From: Mastigamoeba balamuthi
Lineage: Eukaryota; Evosea; Mastigamoebida; Mastigamoebidae
Length of the DNA stretch: 64,000 bases
NCBI GenBank assembly: GCA_902651635.1
Contig: CACRSC010000047.1
Coordinates: forward strand, 116,015 to 180,014
Direction of reading: 5' to 3'
The position numbers and the translations under genes were made by a program. The notes under the pieces were generated by a model that was not told the origin of the DNA, did not search any database, and saw nothing but the letters and a program-made list of their open reading frames with translations. Below, piece after piece: positions 43,720-54,397 of this stretch; position 1 is the first letter of the stretch; the number at the start of each line of letters is the position of its first letter.

Positions 43720-44832
43720 TCGTGGCCTTGCGAATACCGACAGCGCACTCCACTGGTGGTTCCCGCACAGGCCAGCGGGAGGTGCTGGTTTGGTGGTTGT
43801 GGCAACGCCCGCTGCCGATTTGCGGTTTGGTTTCATTCGGATCAGCGAGGACCCGAATTGAGTCAGAACGCCATTTGCTGCCGCCCCTCCGCCGGCTCGC
43901 ACGCGTCGCGGAAAATGCACGACGCGGGGGCATGGACCCTGTGAGAGCGAGCTTTCACAGCACAAAGATCTTGGCCCATCCAACCGCGCAGGCGGCTCTC
44001 CTTCGCGTATGTGGAATGCCGATAGTATGTGTCACATGTGCATAACGGGCTTTTTCTCTCAGCCCCAAGGGTGGCGAACCCCTGAAAGGGGTAGCGGCGA
44101 TGCCTTCGCTCTGTGGTGGTCAGCCAGTGCATGCAGAGCACAGACGTTTTGCTCATCACACACCTTGAGGCCGAAACTATTCTTGCCCCGGTCGTGGAAG
44201 GAGCACATTGAGTGCCGTGGCTCTTTCTGGGTTTTCAGAGAGGAGTGGCTCTCAGTGTCTAGCCTCCTCTATTCGACCATCCCGCAATCACTTCACAAAG
44301 ACACGGACGGACTGCCCTCTCCATTTCAACGCATCCGCTCCTTGGTTGTGCCAATCCGCAGGTGGTGACGGTATGCCTTTTGGTAGTCATCGGCGGCCAG
44401 ACGGGTAACCTGTTTGACAACTTGGAGGACAGCACAATGGGTTGTTTGCTCAGCGTCTCCGCCACTGTAACGTCCCCTCTCCAGGTCATCAGCGCCACGA
44501 TATAGTGCCTTCCCTTGGAAGTCCCTCTGCGAGGAACTTGGGAGTCTGGAGAGCCCTCTGCGAGGACAAGGGCAACCGCGAAGGTTCAAATCGTCCAGTG
44601 TTATGCACGTACTCACCTACTGATGGGCCACAGTCTAACTAAAGATTGAGCTTGCGTTCAGTGCCGTACATCTTGATCTATCACGTGAGAGAAGCTAGCA
44701 AACAGTCGAGGGACCGTGCTTACGTTATTCTAAATCGCGCTGCTGTTTTACAGGCCCGTGCGCAGCGTGCGCTTGCTATGGCGTGTGTGCGACGCCTGCA
44801 GGGGCTGTGGGGTCGGGGGTGGGAAGGGTGGC
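43720..44832. other. spacer with relic copy
   Basis: The part to about 44050 belongs to the duplicated unit. A relic of the Cys-motif family lies at about 44259-44560 (separate entry). The rest to the end of member F is AT-richer and without a gene. Confidence 0.5.
44259..44560 (-). pseudogene. relic of Cys-motif family last exon
   Basis: A minus-strand frame reads HYIVALMTWRGDVTVAETLS then KQPIVLSSKLSNRLPV. This aligns with the last exon of B and D (DIVVALTIRHGGAVAARVLS, EPLALYSKTSYRPQP), and the DNA also shows the matching TTGGAG.ACAGC..AA.GGG pattern near 44421-44440. The preceding C-x(5)-H motif has decayed to RRGTSKGRH. No upstream exons are recognisable, so this is a fragment much older than copy C. 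Confidence 0.55.
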
Positions 44833-45872
44833 TCAGACCTTGTTGGAGACGACGAGCAGCTGCTGCACCCTGCCCTCGGCCACGAGGTCCCTGCCGAGGG
44901 GGTTGGGGATGGCGTTCTTGGTGAAGCGCTGCGAGAGCGCGTTGACGAGCTCGAGGTCGTCGGCCGTCCGCGCGCCGACGATCATGATGATGACGGTGGG
45001 CTGCACGCTCGTCTTCTGCACGAGGTACCCGGGCACCCGCGACCGCAGCACCGGCACCAGCCACGCCGCGATGGCCTGGTGGTCCTCGGCCGTGAACCCG
45101 CGCACCGCCATGACGCACACGCCCACCGCCATGCCTCCGCCGCCGCTGCAGCCCCACAGGGCCCTCGCGCACGGCGACAGGAGCGCAGGCGGCCCGCTGT
45201 CGCTGCCGCTGCCGCTGCTGCTCTCCTCGGGCGCAGCGCCCGGAGACGAGTCCGCGGAGCCCGGGGAACGCGGGGCGGGGCTGCGCTGGTGGTCGGGCGC
45301 GGCGACGTGGCGCGCGGCGTGGCGCGCGTAGATGGCGAAGCTGTCTGAGACGACGACGACGCCGGCAGCGAGCTCGACGGCGAGCACGAGCATCGTGCTG
45401 CCCACGTGCTTCCGCGACGACGTGCACCGCGTCCGCACCGTCACCGCGTACAGCTCCACGTCCTTGGGGACTGCAGCGGAGGGGCGCCCGAGTCAATTGC
45501 CGCGGCGCCTCTCCCCGAATTTCCCGATGGCAGGGGGGGGAATTGTCGAGATGCACGTTGCCTCCGCAGGCGCTGCTGCTCTGCCGTGTTCTCCGAGACC
45601 TCGAGGACGCCGCCGCACCTGCGGCACTCGGCGGCCTCGAGGGTGCTGGGCAGGCGGCAGCGGGCCTTGAGCAGCGCCGCCGTGACGTCGTCCTGCGAGA
45701 GGCGCCACTCGGACCGCCAGCGGGCCCGCAGCAGCAGCAGCGCGCTGAAGGCCCTGTAGCGGTGCAGCACGCGCGAGCTGAGGCTCAGCACGGGGCCCTG
45801 GAACGCGGCGAAGACCAGGTCGTCGAGCGTGTGCAGGACGCACGGCGCCACACGCGAGTGCAGCGGCTCCAT
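44833..45872 (-). CDS. Cys-motif family protein F (long form)
   Basis: Two exons. Exon 1 (ATG 45872): DDLVFAAFQGPVLSLSSRVL, RARWRSEWRLSQDDVTAALL and the pair ECRRCGGVLE. Exon 2 begins near 45475: VELYAVTVRTRCTSSRKHVG, then SDSFAIYARH, a low-complexity Ser/Pro linker, and the C-terminal part shared with A: WLVPVLRSRVPGYLVQKTS, VIIMIVGARTADDLELVNAL and SQRFTKNAIPNPLG. It is the best intact match to member A, 33 kb away, and marks the two domains of the long form: the CxxC/Cx5H domain and a second domain with VPG(F/Y)xxQK and T(P/A)DD. Function unknown. Confidence 0.62.
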
Positions 45873-47128
45873 TTCTGACTGCTAGTGCGCGTTCCGGGTC
45901 ACCCAAGTGCCACTGCGCCACTCTGTGCACCTTTCCGGGGGGTCTCGGCTGAGACCCGCTGCGAGACTCGCCCGTGGAATCACTGTCGGTTTTCTGGGGG
46001 ACAATGCCACCTGCCGGTTCGGGCAAAAGAACGCACAGGTGGCATCCGAGGCGTGTGAGCGCTGTGCCGGTCGGAAACCCCCCAGAGGGGCGGGCGCGTG
46101 GGCCGTGCAGGTACGACTGCGGCTCAGCTGCTGTTCTAGTTCTTCTCTTTCCCTTTGCTGCGATGCAGAAATACTGTCGCTCTGCGATTGGTTGGGTCGC
46201 CACAAGTGGAGCGCAGCGTCGGCGGCGTGTCCGCGGGGGCGGCTCGCGGATCTCGAGAGAATGCGCAAGAGATCATCCGATGGGCTAGCAGGAATTGTTT
46301 CCTGAAGCGAGCCGAGAGCTCACGGTCTGCTCCCTGGTCCCGAGATGGCGAAAGGCGGAGACCCTGTGTACGTTACGTGCCATCGGGGGGGATGCTCAGT
46401 GCCAGCGTGTCTCGTCTCGAATGCGGTCGCCGTCCAGACATCTCGTGTGGCCCAGTCAACCGCATAACACCACACCCCGCACGCCACCCGCCAGCGTTCC
46501 CTCAGTCCGTTGCCCCCCACATTTCATGCCGACTGAAGGAAGCACCCGCTTCACAGCGATGACGTCTGATCGGGCCCTGGGAAGGAGATTCCGCCTGTGG
46601 TCATCCCCGACGGGGCACCAACGGCGGGGCAGCACGCAAACCCCGCTCGTGAGGAATGAAAGACCATGGTGGCAGGACTGGGCGACAGACACCTGCCACA
46701 TTTGAAACACTGGCGGTTCTCTAGCCAATTCGTGGCAGAATCTGACAGACCTCCCTGGAGTTCGACGGCTGAGATGAGGAGACAAGCGAGGGACTGTGGG
46801 GCACCCGGGGGCCGCGTGTGTGGCGTCGCTAACAAGGAGTCGTGCTGCAGGTACATGACGTTGGCCGATGAGCAAAACAAACGACCGAAAATGGCAGAAT
46901 CAACACTGCAGAATAGCTGCAAAAAGGGGCAGGAGGAAGGCGTTTTTGTATGCCAACATCGATGCTGAAGCTGCCACGTGTGTGCCGCTTAGTTGCAGCG
47001 TCATTGCCTTATAAAGCTCTGGGCCTGTGCTCTCAGGCCAGAGAAAACAAACCCAACTGGCAGAGAGCAGGCCCGCAGATCACCCAAGTCAGCAGCAGCA
47101 CATACAAGCCCCGGGCATCACAGAGAAG
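45873..47128. other. intergenic region, no supported gene
   Basis: More than 1.2 kb of GC-rich sequence. Open frames exist on both strands but none shows family resemblance, splice structure or a convincing composition. Just before the secreted protein start there is a TATAAA near 47011-47016, about 115 bases upstream. Confidence 0.45.
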
Positions 47129-47560
47129 ATGAACGCAAAGATCGTCGCCGCCCTCGCACTCGTGGCCGCCGTTGCCCTCGCAGACTGCGATAACGACGCC
47201 GACAAGGCCGTCTTCGTGGCCCTGAACAGCACGTTCCACGCAACGCTGCAGCAGTGCTCTGTGAGCTGCTGGGGCGCCGAGGACTGCGTCACCAACTGCG
47301 TCGTCCGCTCAATGGGCCTCTCCGCCAGTGCGCTGTCCTCCGCCCCTTTTCCCTTCTCGACCCCAGCGATTGACAGGCGGCTGCGGTGTGCAGGCTGTGC
47401 CGAGTGCTTTGGGACCGACGCGCAGTGCATGGCGAGGTACTGCATCACCAAGTGCGCCACGTCGCCCAGCAGCCAGGCATGCCTCAGCTGCCACACGGCA
47501 AAGTGCTACCCGGCACTGCTGACCTGCGCCAACGTGGACGCGGCGCTCATCCCCCAGTAA
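47129..47560 (+). CDS. small secreted Cys-rich protein
   Basis: ATG 47129 opens a clear signal peptide, MNAKIVAALALVAAVALADC. The mature part has about 14 Cys in pairs: QCSVSCWGAEDCVTNCV, then after an intron SCAECFGTDAQCMARYCITKC, ACLSCHTAKC and LLTCANV. The intron starts at a GTGCGCTG donor within ..LSA|GTGCG and ends GTGTGCAG; splicing restores the CAECF spacing, whereas reading through would add an odd 32-residue insert. About 120 residues. Similar small Cys-repeat secretory proteins are known in several protists, but I cannot assign a function. A TATAAA stands about 115 bases upstream. Confidence 0.72.
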   Translation: MNAKIVAALALVAAVALADCDNDADKAVFVALNSTFHATLQQCSVSCWGAEDCVTNCVVRSMGLSASALSSAPFPFSTPAIDRRLRCAGCAECFGTDAQCMARYCITKCATSPSSQACLSCHTAKCYPALLTCANVDAALIPQ

Positions 47561-47858
47561 TGAACTTCCCCCTCTCCCCCACAAGCCCTCTGCCAGGGAC
47601 CACGTGCACAGCAACCAAAAATGAACACACTGGAGTGTGAACTCGTTGTTATCTGCGAGGGAGGCTTCCGGTATCATTCTGCTTCAGCCTTGACTCTCAG
47701 AGACTGGGCGTGGCTGCAAACAATGTATGGGCAAGTTCTCGGCCATCCCGACCGCGCGGGGGGCTACCGCGACAGACGCGTTGCGCTGTGTGCAGCGACA
47801 CAGGGCTAGGACCCCCACTGGTGTTCCCGAGCCTTCGTATCGTGGCGGGCGGCAGCGG

Positions 47859-48857
47859 CTAGAGCGCAGCGCAGACTCCCGGTTTGTCGGTGTTTGCGTT
47901 TTTGTGTCTCTGGTGGGTCTCGTCTCGGCTCTGGGGGCTCTCCCGGGGCTCGGCCTGCGGCGCCCGGACCGCCCTGCGCTGCGCCAGCGACGCCACGTCC
48001 AGGTCCACCCACGTGAGGCCGCCGCGGCCCGGCAGCGGCCTGTGAGACGTCTTGGAGTAGAGCGCGATGGGCTCGCTCAGCACCCTCGCCACCACCGCAT
48101 CCCCGCGCCGCACCGTCAGCGCCACGACGACGTCCCCGCCCAGGTGCAGCCGCGACGAGTTGCAGAACCTGCGCGGAGGCGTCAGCGGGCCCGTCTGTGA
48201 GGGAGGGCGCGCGGACAGCGAGCGGGTCGCACGGGACGCATCGGTAGAAAACAAAGAGCCGCTCGTCGGGGCTGCAGGCCGTCTCCTCGCCCATCTCGCC
48301 GCTGACGACCACGGGGGGCATGCCCGACGCCCTCGAGCACCTGCTGCAGGGCCCCAGGGCTGGGGGCAGGGCGCCGGCGCGTCAGCAGGGCCCCGAGAGC
48401 CGCATCTCCCGCCCTCCTTTCCCTTCCCTTGTGTTCTCGTTCGTTCCTCTGGGGGGGAGCGCAGCGTACGCGTGCTGTCCTGCAGCTGGGCCACGCGGTG
48501 CACGGTTGCAGACCTGCCGGCGCTCCTGATGTCCTCGGCTGTCACGCCCGTGCGCTCGAGCCACGCCGTGCGCGCTGTGAACGAGAGCTGCAGGGAAGCG
48601 AAACCGGAGGCAGCGCTCAGCGCTCAGTCCGACGGACGAGAACTCCGCTGCAGGCCCGCGGCGTTGCCGGCCACCGCACGGCCTCCGCTGCCACGCACGC
48701 ACGCACGGGGGCTGCGCGGAGGGCAGCGGTGGCGTGGCAGGGCGCGGCAGCAGCGGAGAGGGGCGGGAGGGGGCACCTGGAATGGCTGGGTCCTTCGTGC
48801 CCGTGTGGTCGACGAGCGCAACGCGAACTCGCGCTGCAGTGGCACCGTGCTCCACAT
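47859..48857 (-). CDS. Cys-motif family protein E (short form)
   Basis: Four-exon short form. ATG 48857: VPLQREFALRSSTTRARRTQ and PFQ; exon 2 TARTAWLERTGVTAEDIRSA with GRSATVHRVAQLQD; exon 3 LGPCSRCSRASGMPPVVVSG and DERLFVFYRCVP; exon 4 FCNSSRLHLGGDVVVALTVR, LSEPIALYSKTSH and LTWVDLDVASLA. More diverged from B and D than they are from one another, so it is an older copy outside the recent duplication. The reading frame is intact. The C-terminal tail is polar and unrelated to the others. Confidence 0.6.
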
Positions 48858-49508
48858 CTCCGCCCTGCCTGCCCGCCCTGCGCCTGCCGTGGGGCCTGTG
48901 TGCTCGCTGAGAGAGGTGCCTGGCGCTTCCGTTCCCACACTGCTCAGCCCCCCGGATGGATTTCTGTCTTTTTAGGGTGTTGATGTTGCTGCTGTTGTTG
49001 CGCAGGGCAGGCACACAGGCCCCAACAGAGCTCTGAACACGTCAGAACACAGCGCTCTTCGCCTGCCGCTTTTTCCCGCGCCCCGCCTGCCGGCCCCCAG
49101 AGCCCCGGAGCGGCCTCTGCGCCCACGCCAGGGGCTGGAGGGGGCAGGCGCGTGGCGATGGGGGGGCGACTGCCAGTGTTGCGGGCAGGCAAACCGCCTG
49201 GGAGCGGGGGCCAGTCAGTTGGCTGGTGGTGCACCTCAACGCCCCGATAGGCATCTCACGGCGCCCGCAAGACAAGCCTGGCAGCATCTCCCGCCAAAAC
49301 GCAGGCTCCTCCACACCCCCCAAGGCGGTGGGGCCCGCAGAGAGCTGGAGCTGGCGCTGGCGCCTGCCTCCGCAACCCTCCCCTCACCCACCCGCAGGAG
49401 CTCCAAAGCCATCAGTGCGGCGGCCACGGTGTCCGGTGTCGTTTGTTTTTGTCTTGGATGGCGCCCCCCGCCCTCGCTGCGCGCCGCGGGGGGAAGCGGG
49501 CAGGGCCC
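48858..49508. other. intergenic spacer, no supported gene
   Basis: Upstream region of member E and 3' flank of eIF2B beta (its stop is at 49509-49511). Nothing recognisable. Confidence 0.45.
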
Positions 49509-51166
49509 TCAGTCCAGGCGGTCGTCCGGGTGGTAGTACTCGGCCAGCATGCGGTAGAGGAACGACGGCGTGTGTCGCCCGCTGCGAGGGGAGGAAGAGA
49601 GAGAGAGGGGGGGAAAACAAAGTGGCACGAGGCAGTCAGCGCACAGAACCGAGCAACAAAGGATCTCCTTCCTCCCCACCCACCGCCCAGCTGAGGCGCA
49701 CTCGTTCGTGAGGAAGAGGCTGACGAGCTCCGGGGGGATGTAGTCGAACGAGGGGTTCTCGATCTCCGTCAGCTCGGGCCTCGTGACTGCGCGGGGATGG
49801 GGGAGGAGGCGATGAGAGGAGTAGAGAAGAGAGAGGAGAGCTGAGTGTAGAGTGTAGAGTGTAGAGAGGATAGAGCGGACCCTCGTTGTAGGGGATGAGG
49901 GCCGAGGGGGACTGGAGGTCGGCGAGGGCGTCGAGGTTGTTGGGGTAGATGGGCGAGAGCTTGTAGAGCCCCGTGCAGACCACAAACGGCACCGCGTGGG
50001 CCCTGGCCGCGATGGCCACCGCGTGGGCGCCCGCCTGCGCCAGCACGCCGCCGTTGGCGAGTATCGCGTGGGCGCCGACCATCACCTTGTTGACGCGGCC
50101 CATCAGCGCAAACGCCATGCAGTCGCTGATCACCGTCGTCACGACGCCCGCGCGGCACAGCTCCGCCGCGGCGTCCTGCCCGTCGCAGGCAGGCGCAGCC
50201 TCGGCCGCGATGACCTCGAACGAGAGGCGCTTGGACGCGGAGGCCAGGAACTGCAGGACCGTGTCCGACTTGCCGTGGATGAAGATCACGTCGTTGCTGT
50301 GGATCAGCTCCGTCGCCTTGGTCTGGTCCGCAAACGACGTGTACATGTTGTCGATCTCCGCCACCAGCTCGTCGATGCTCCCCACAATCTCCTCCTTGAG
50401 CGCCTTGACGTCCTCCGACGCTGCAGCAGCGATGCGCGCATATTTAACAAAAATCAAAATCAAAAAATCAAACGAGTGATATCATCTGGAAATAATTGCG
50501 GGATTCCTCTCTCTGATAGGGCACAATATCTGGAATCTGAAGATATGGGAGAGGATATGAGTATCTCGGACCGATGTGGAGGTTGAGGCACTCGCTGGGG
50601 TCCTCGGCCGTGAGGATGCGGAGCACGCCCGACTGGGCCGGGGCGTCGCCCTCGCAGCAGGCGGCAGCGGCGGCCTGGTCCTTCTGGGCCGCGCGCGCGT
50701 GGAGCCTGCGGGTCTCCTCGCGGACGCTGAAGAGGACGCGGCGGACGATGTTGCCCGTCGCCAGCTCCAGCGGCTGCGCCTCCTGCAGCCGCCGCCCCAG
50801 CCGCTGCACCGCTGCCACCAGCGCCTGCCCCTCGCTGAACTTCTCCCGCTTGATCACCACCCGCATCAGCTCCGCCGTCCGCTTGGCCACGATGAACGAC
50901 CCGCGCAGCTGCCTGCGGGTGGGGCGGGTGTTTTTAATTCCCCGTGTTCCCGATTTCGCGGGCCAATCAATTGCTGCCAATTCAATTCGCGCTGCTCTGA
51001 TGTTTTCTCTCTCTGCGCGCGTTTGTTTTCCCCCCGCTGCCCTCGTGGCCCGCTGCGGGGGGGCGGTGGTGGTGCTGGACCGGCGCTTGAGCTGCAGGAT
51101 GAAGGACTCGACATAGTCCTCGAGCTGCTGCTTCTTGGCCTTGCCCTTGGCTTTGTGCTCCGACAT
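49509..51166 (-). CDS. EIF2B2: translation initiation factor eIF2B subunit beta
   Basis: eIF2B is the guanine-nucleotide exchange factor for eIF2; beta belongs to its regulatory core with alpha and delta. ATG 51166 (MSEHKAKGKAKKQQLEDYVE). Family marks: FIVAKRTAELMRVVIKREKF, GNIVRRVLFSVREETRRLH, then the Rossmann-like domain IHSNDVIFIHGKSDTVLQFL, VVTTVISDCMAFALMGRVNK and VMVGAHAILANGGVLAQAG, and the beta-specific end CTGLYKLSPIYPNNLDA, NPSFDYIPPELVSLFLTNE and SFLYRMLAEYYHPDDRLD. At least five short introns. Divergent from the peptidase gene at 51313. Confidence 0.92.
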
Positions 51167-51312
51167 TCGCTGCGGCCGCCGGCTCTGTTGTGTTGGGGGG
51201 TGACGCAAATATCGCCGAGATACCGCCCACCCCCTCTGCAGAGATACGCGTATCTACCAACGAGATCTCCCCCCGGAGATATTGCCCACCACACAGAAGG
51301 CGCTGCGCAGAG
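51167..51312. promoter_or_regulatory. bidirectional promoter region
   Basis: Only 146 bases lie between the start codons of eIF2B beta (minus) and signal peptide peptidase (plus). The segment has several GAGATA/TATCTC-type short repeats and no clear TATA box. Confidence 0.45.
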
Positions 51313-52571
51313 ATGGCGGGCGGCGAGTATCTGCTGCTGGAGCCCTCGACGCACATGCTGTTCCTCTGCGCCCTCGGCTCGCTGGCGCTGGGCTCGTACC
51401 TGTCCATCTCCGAGGGCCTCGTGGTCTCCAAGGCCGCCGAGGGTCAGTCCGCCCCCCTGTCGCGTCGCGTCTCGCCCCCGTTTCTAAATTGTCCGCCAAA
51501 ACCCGTTTTTGCCTGCGCGTCGGGGAGCAGGGCTGAAGAAGAGCACGCTGATCACGATCGTGGCGCTGCCTGTGGTGGGCAGCGTGGTGCTGCTGCTGGT
51601 GTTCTACCTGCTGGACATCATGCGCGTGCTGCTGGTGGTCTTTCTGGCCTTTGCCTCGTTCTCGTCGTGCGCGACGCTGTGGCACGGGCCGCTGGCCGCC
51701 CTCTGCGCGCGCCTCGGCCTCCCGCGCGCCCCCTACGCCGCCGCCGCCGTCGCGGTGCCCCTGGCCCTCGCGGCCGCCGCCTGGTGGGCCGCGACGCGCG
51801 CGTGGGCGCTCTCCAACGGGCTGGCGCTGCACCTGGCCGTGGCGGGGGTGGCGGCCACGCGGATGCCCAGCGGCAGGAGCTGCGCGCTGCTGCTCGGCGT
51901 CTTCCTCGCCTACGACGTCTTCTGGGTCTTCCTCAGCCCGCTCTTCTTCGGCGGCTCGAGCGTCATGGAGAGCGTCGCCATCGGCCTCCTGCCCTCGGCC
52001 GGCGAGGCCGCCTACCCCATCCTGCTCTCCTTCCCGCGCTGGATCGACTCGGGCTTCAATCTGCTCGGCCTCGGAGATATCGTGAGTTCCCGGATCTAGC
52101 GGGGAAGATTCTGGGATCTGACGCGCAGATGCAGATCCTGCCAGGGGTGTATCTGTCGTTCCTCTACAGGATGGACGTGCTCAAGGAGCACCTGCTCGAC
52201 ACGGGCATGCGGCAGCAGCGCAAGAGGTACCGCTGGCTCGAGTTCTACTTCCCGACGGGGCTCGCCGCCTACTTCCTCTGTGCGCGCGCGCCCCAGTTCT
52301 GGTTTCCTCCAGGATATTTTCCTTATATTATCTCGTGCGATATTTTCATCCTGGCAGCCCTCGTGTGGACGATGATCATGCTGGTCATCCTGAAGCGGGG
52401 CCAGCCCGCCCTGCTCTACCTGGGTACGGCCACAGGCGCAGTGCCAGCGTGTCGCTCACCGCTCCCGCAGTGCCCGGCGTCCTGCTGTCGACGATGGCCC
52501 AGGCGGCCTTTGGGGGCGCCAGCGAGCTCAGCGAGCTCCTCAAGGGCGAGTACACCATACAGGCGCACTGA
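51313..52571 (+). CDS. signal peptide peptidase family intramembrane aspartyl protease
   Basis: Multipass protein with both catalytic motifs: FLAYDVFWVFLSP (first Asp, YD) and LLGLGDI (second Asp, GxGD), plus the QPALLYLVPG segment with the PAL motif formed across an intron. Exon 1 (ATG 51313) has one membrane helix; exon 2 starts LKKSTLITIVALPVVGSVVL. Later exons give MQILPGVYLSFLYRMDVL and ALVWTMIMLVILKRG. The end SELLKGEYTIQAH lacks a KKXX signal. These enzymes cut remnant signal peptides or type II membrane proteins in the ER or later compartments. I cannot separate SPP from SPPL by eye. Confidence 0.9.
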
Positions 52572-52793
52572 GCGGACTCTGTGCGTGTGTGCCCGGCGGG
52601 TCGTCCGGCTCGGATATCTCGGAAATATCTGGATTTTGTGGCCGCTACGTCACGCTTCGCCGGGGAAGATATTTTTTTCTTCACCGATCGCTGGGCCGGG
52701 GTCCTCCTTTCTGAAGCGGCCGTTCCGTCTGTGCGAAAAAAAGAAAAACCGACGCACACCACCACCACCAAACCCGCGCGCAACCGGAAGCAA

Positions 52794-53988
52794 ATGGCGG
52801 TCAAGAGCATGCTCGCTGGCATGGGGAGCGGCGTCTTCTCGACGCTGATCACGCACCCGCTGGACACTGTGCGCTCGCGCATCCAGGGTACGCAGCCCAC
52901 CCACCCACAGCGCCACAGGCTGCGCGAATTAACCGATTTGCGTGTTTCCCCGATCGCTCAATCGCACCCTTGCTGCGCCGGCGCGTCGCGTGCCTCGGCT
53001 CCTCGGCTCGCGGGCGCGCGCAGCGAACCCGGGGCAGTTCAACTACAAGAGCACGCTGCACGGCATGATGAGCATCGCCAGCGAGGAGGGCCTCAACGGC
53101 CTCTACCGCGTGCGCGCCGCCCGCCCACACCCGGCCAGCGTACCTCACACGCGCCGCGCGAGAGCAGGGCGTGGGCGTCACCCTCGTGGGCAACGTCGTG
53201 AGCTTCGGGCTGTACTACTTCTAGTGCGTCAGAAAGAAAGGGAGATTTGTTTTTTTTGCGTGTATGGGGGGTTTTTTGGTTGACACTTGCCCCCACGTCA
53301 GCTTTGACGGCATAAAGAAGATGCTGGGCAAGCAGACGGGGGCCACGGGGCGCCTCTCGACGGGGCTCATCGCGTCGACGACGGCCGGCGTGCTCAACGT
53401 GCTCAGCACGAACCCCTTCTGGGTCGTCAAGAGCCGCATGCAGCTGCAGAAGTACAACAAGAAGACCGGCGCCAAGGGCTTCTTCGGTACGCTCCACGTC
53501 CCCCCGGGAAGAATTCAATTGAAGTCGCGCCCACCGCGTCGCATCGCACGGGGACTGACGTGGCGCGGGGGCCGCCAGCCAACGCGGCGGACATTGTGAG
53601 GGAGGAGGGCGTGGGGGCGTTCTGGAACGGGATTGTGCCGTCGCTGTGGCTCGTGTCGCACGGGACGATCCAGTTCACGGCCTACGACGAGCTCAAGCGC
53701 CTGATGGCGCTGTACCCGAGCCCGCGGGCGCTGGGGCCGCTGGACTACTTCGTGGCGGGCCTGGCCAGCAAGTCGGTGGCGGTCGTGGCGACGAACCCGC
53801 TGCTGGTGGTGCGCCAGCGCATGATGGAGAAGAACAACAAGTACACGGGGACCCTCGACGGCCTCGTGCGCATCGTCGCAGAGGAGGGCCCCGCCAAGCT
53901 CTGGGCCGGCACCGGCGCCTCGCTCTGGAAGACCGTCACCGCCGCCGCCACCTTCACCGTCTACGAGCGCCTCATGGCCGCCAAGTAG
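52794..53988 (+). CDS. mitochondrial carrier family (SLC25) transporter
   Basis: Three repeat signatures Px[DE]xx[KR]: HPLDTVRSRIQ in repeat 1, NPFWVVKSRMQLQ in repeat 2 and NPLLVVRQRMM in repeat 3. EEGLNGLYR, EEGVGAFWNGIVPSL and EEGPAKLWAGTGASLWK are the matching matrix helices. The W in repeat 2 and the overall wording recall the SLC25A17/A32 group (peroxisomal cofactor or mitochondrial folate/FAD carriers); repeat 3 lacks the acidic residue, which also fits that group. Five exons; donors include two GTGCG. ATG 52794 was chosen because the first helix follows at once. Substrate unknown. Confidence 0.88.
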
Positions 53989-54397
53989 GGGGGGGGAACG
54001 CCAAGGCGCCCCAGTGGCTCCAGTGGGCCCCCTGCCTGAGGTCCGCGTGGGTCCCTCGCCCACCGCTGTGTCTCTGTGTCTCTTGTCCCGCGCCAGCACA
54101 ACAGAGAACCCTCGTTGGAGCAAACGTAGTGCGCTGCAGCGGGCTTACTATACCAGCCGAGTTTCAGAACCCTCTGCTTTGACCGCAGGAGACTGGCGGG
54201 GCAGCAGTAGAAATGCTCTCTCGGACGACACAAGTTCGCAATATTCCCGCGTAATCAATTGGGTTGCGCGATATGTCTGGAGATATTTCGGAATGAGATA
54301 TCGCAGTCCCTTAGTGGTCTCTACAGCGCACTCAAAGCCAGTGGGTGTCAAAGGCCCGGCGCTCCTCGCGTAGAAGAAGGTAGCCACCGGCAGCGAG
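53989..54397. other. intergenic spacer
   Basis: A G run follows the carrier stop. The rest is an AT-richer stretch with GATATC-like motifs at 54240-54310. No gene is seen. Confidence 0.45.
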
